Positions 58,749 to 59,045 of a DNA stretch of 59,045 nucleotides are shown piece by piece (positions within the stretch are counted from its first letter, which is position 1; every line of letters begins with the position of its first letter). The notes below the pieces were generated by a model. The model ran no database searches. It was not told the DNA's origin and saw nothing but the letters and a program-made list of their open reading frames with translations. Position numbers and translations under genes: made by a program. This DNA comes from Candidatus Abyssobacteria bacterium SURF_17 (lineage in GTDB: Bacteria > Abyssobacteria > SURF-5). The DNA is taken from contig QZKI01000061.1 in NCBI GenBank assembly GCA_003598055.1, positions 1 to 59,045 on the forward strand, given 5' to 3'.

Positions 58749-59045
58749 TCACCCCTTTATCACAGGACCCATGTCGGATCCTCTACGGAGCGACGCCTTG
58801 CGAGCGCGACCCGCTATTTCGGCTGCGAAAATCCATTTTCTCAGCCGGTCTCTTTCCGCTCTTGTGACGTCCACGAAGTCGAACCCCGCCTGAAAGGCAT
58901 ATGGGCCCTCGCCATCATTCTTGGAAATCCAGACAACCTTACCCGCTTTTTCGCCAAAGCCGAGTTCACGAAACAGTGGCAACTCGAACCGTACGATTTC
59001 CCCGCTCTTGAGCGCCATATTCGTCGCGATTCTCATGCCGCCCTC
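58749..59045 (-). CDS. PilZ-domain protein (5' end beyond window)
   Basis: About 98 codons reach the window edge on the minus strand. GGMRIATNMALKSGEIVRFE matches the second half of the PilZ motif (DxSxxGx) and the following beta-strand; VWISKNDGEGPYAFQAGFDF completes the barrel. The C-terminus is basic and helical. The N-terminal RxxxR motif lies outside, so c-di-GMP binding cannot be judged. Confidence 0.8.
   Translation of the reverse strand, partial: EGGMRIATNMALKSGEIVRFELPLFRELGFGEKAGKVVWISKNDGEGPYAFQAGFDFVDVTRAERDRLRKWIFAAEIAGRARKASLRRGSDMGPVIKG

Noticed and set aside
1..59045. CRISPR array, tRNA or rRNA genes
   Set aside because: No regularly spaced direct repeats of suitable length, no tRNA-like T-loop with a matching acceptor stem, and no rRNA sequence were seen on reading both strands; a dedicated scan was not possible.

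Overview
The window reads as a chromosomal segment of an anaerobic, Gram-negative-type bacterium. Evidence for anaerobic redox life is a large heterodisulfide-reductase (Hdr) gene cluster, an aldehyde:ferredoxin oxidoreductase family gene with its ferredoxin, radical-SAM and PAS/sigma-54 regulators. RlpA, a HlyD-type adaptor and lipoproteins point to a two-membrane envelope. The sequence alone does not fix the phylum. No rRNA, tRNA or CRISPR array was seen.

Layout. 1-3.6 kb (minus): a small lipoprotein, thioredoxin, an apparently inactive Ser/Thr kinase and a response regulator (cut by the window edge), preceded by a PAS/sigma-54 activator gene. 3.7-8.6 kb: a CDF transporter with a fused NifX-type domain, TrmO, a radical SAM protein, an orphan ModA-like binding protein and a DUF364 protein. 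9.1-11.8 kb (plus): methyltransferase, metallo-beta-lactamase-fold protein and HdrD-like iron-sulfur protein. 11.9-14.5 kb (minus): ankyrin protein, response regulator and a NifX/DUF1847-like protein. 15.0-27.9 kb (plus): the central Hdr operon (HdrD-like, HdrA with an inserted GltD-like module, MvhD, FdhB-like protein, a tandem double HdrA, HdrC, HdrB), followed by a PAS histidine kinase and a response regulator, and a convergent second sigma-54 activator. 30-37 kb: GlgB and an ABC/FtsX/HlyD exporter. 37-38.3 kb: a chimeric insertion-sequence remnant. 38.5-49.2 kb: mostly housekeeping or envelope genes on the minus strand (FecR, glycerate kinase, PHP, Nudix, HflX, DUF1015, EF-P, PilZ). 49.5-53.4 kb: an HU-like gene split by an A9 run, RecQ and a MEMO-like protein. 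53.6-58.4 kb: MoxR ATPase, VWA protein, ferredoxin and AOR. The window ends in a partial PilZ gene.

The main finding is regulatory. Six sequences match the sigma-54 -24/-12 consensus with exact GG-to-GC spacing. They lie before the lipoprotein/thioredoxin/kinase operon, before DUF364, before the methyltransferase operon, before the NifX/DUF1847 gene, before the Hdr operon and before the second activator gene. Upstream of these promoters lie clusters of TGCAAC/GTTGCA half-sites, and two intergenic regions (8.6-9.1 kb and 14.45-15.03 kb) have divergent sigma-54 promoters flanking one such cluster. The two PAS/AAA+/Fis proteins encoded here are natural candidates to bind them. I infer a local redox-sensing regulon that switches on a flavin-based electron-bifurcating Hdr complex together with small thiol-, metal- and signalling modules.

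Intergenic DNA is rich in short inverted repeats: REP-like hairpins, RAYT-type inverted repeats without a transposase, a recurring CATTGCGAG/AAGCAATCTC repeat, and one three-way-junction-like element next to the IS remnant.
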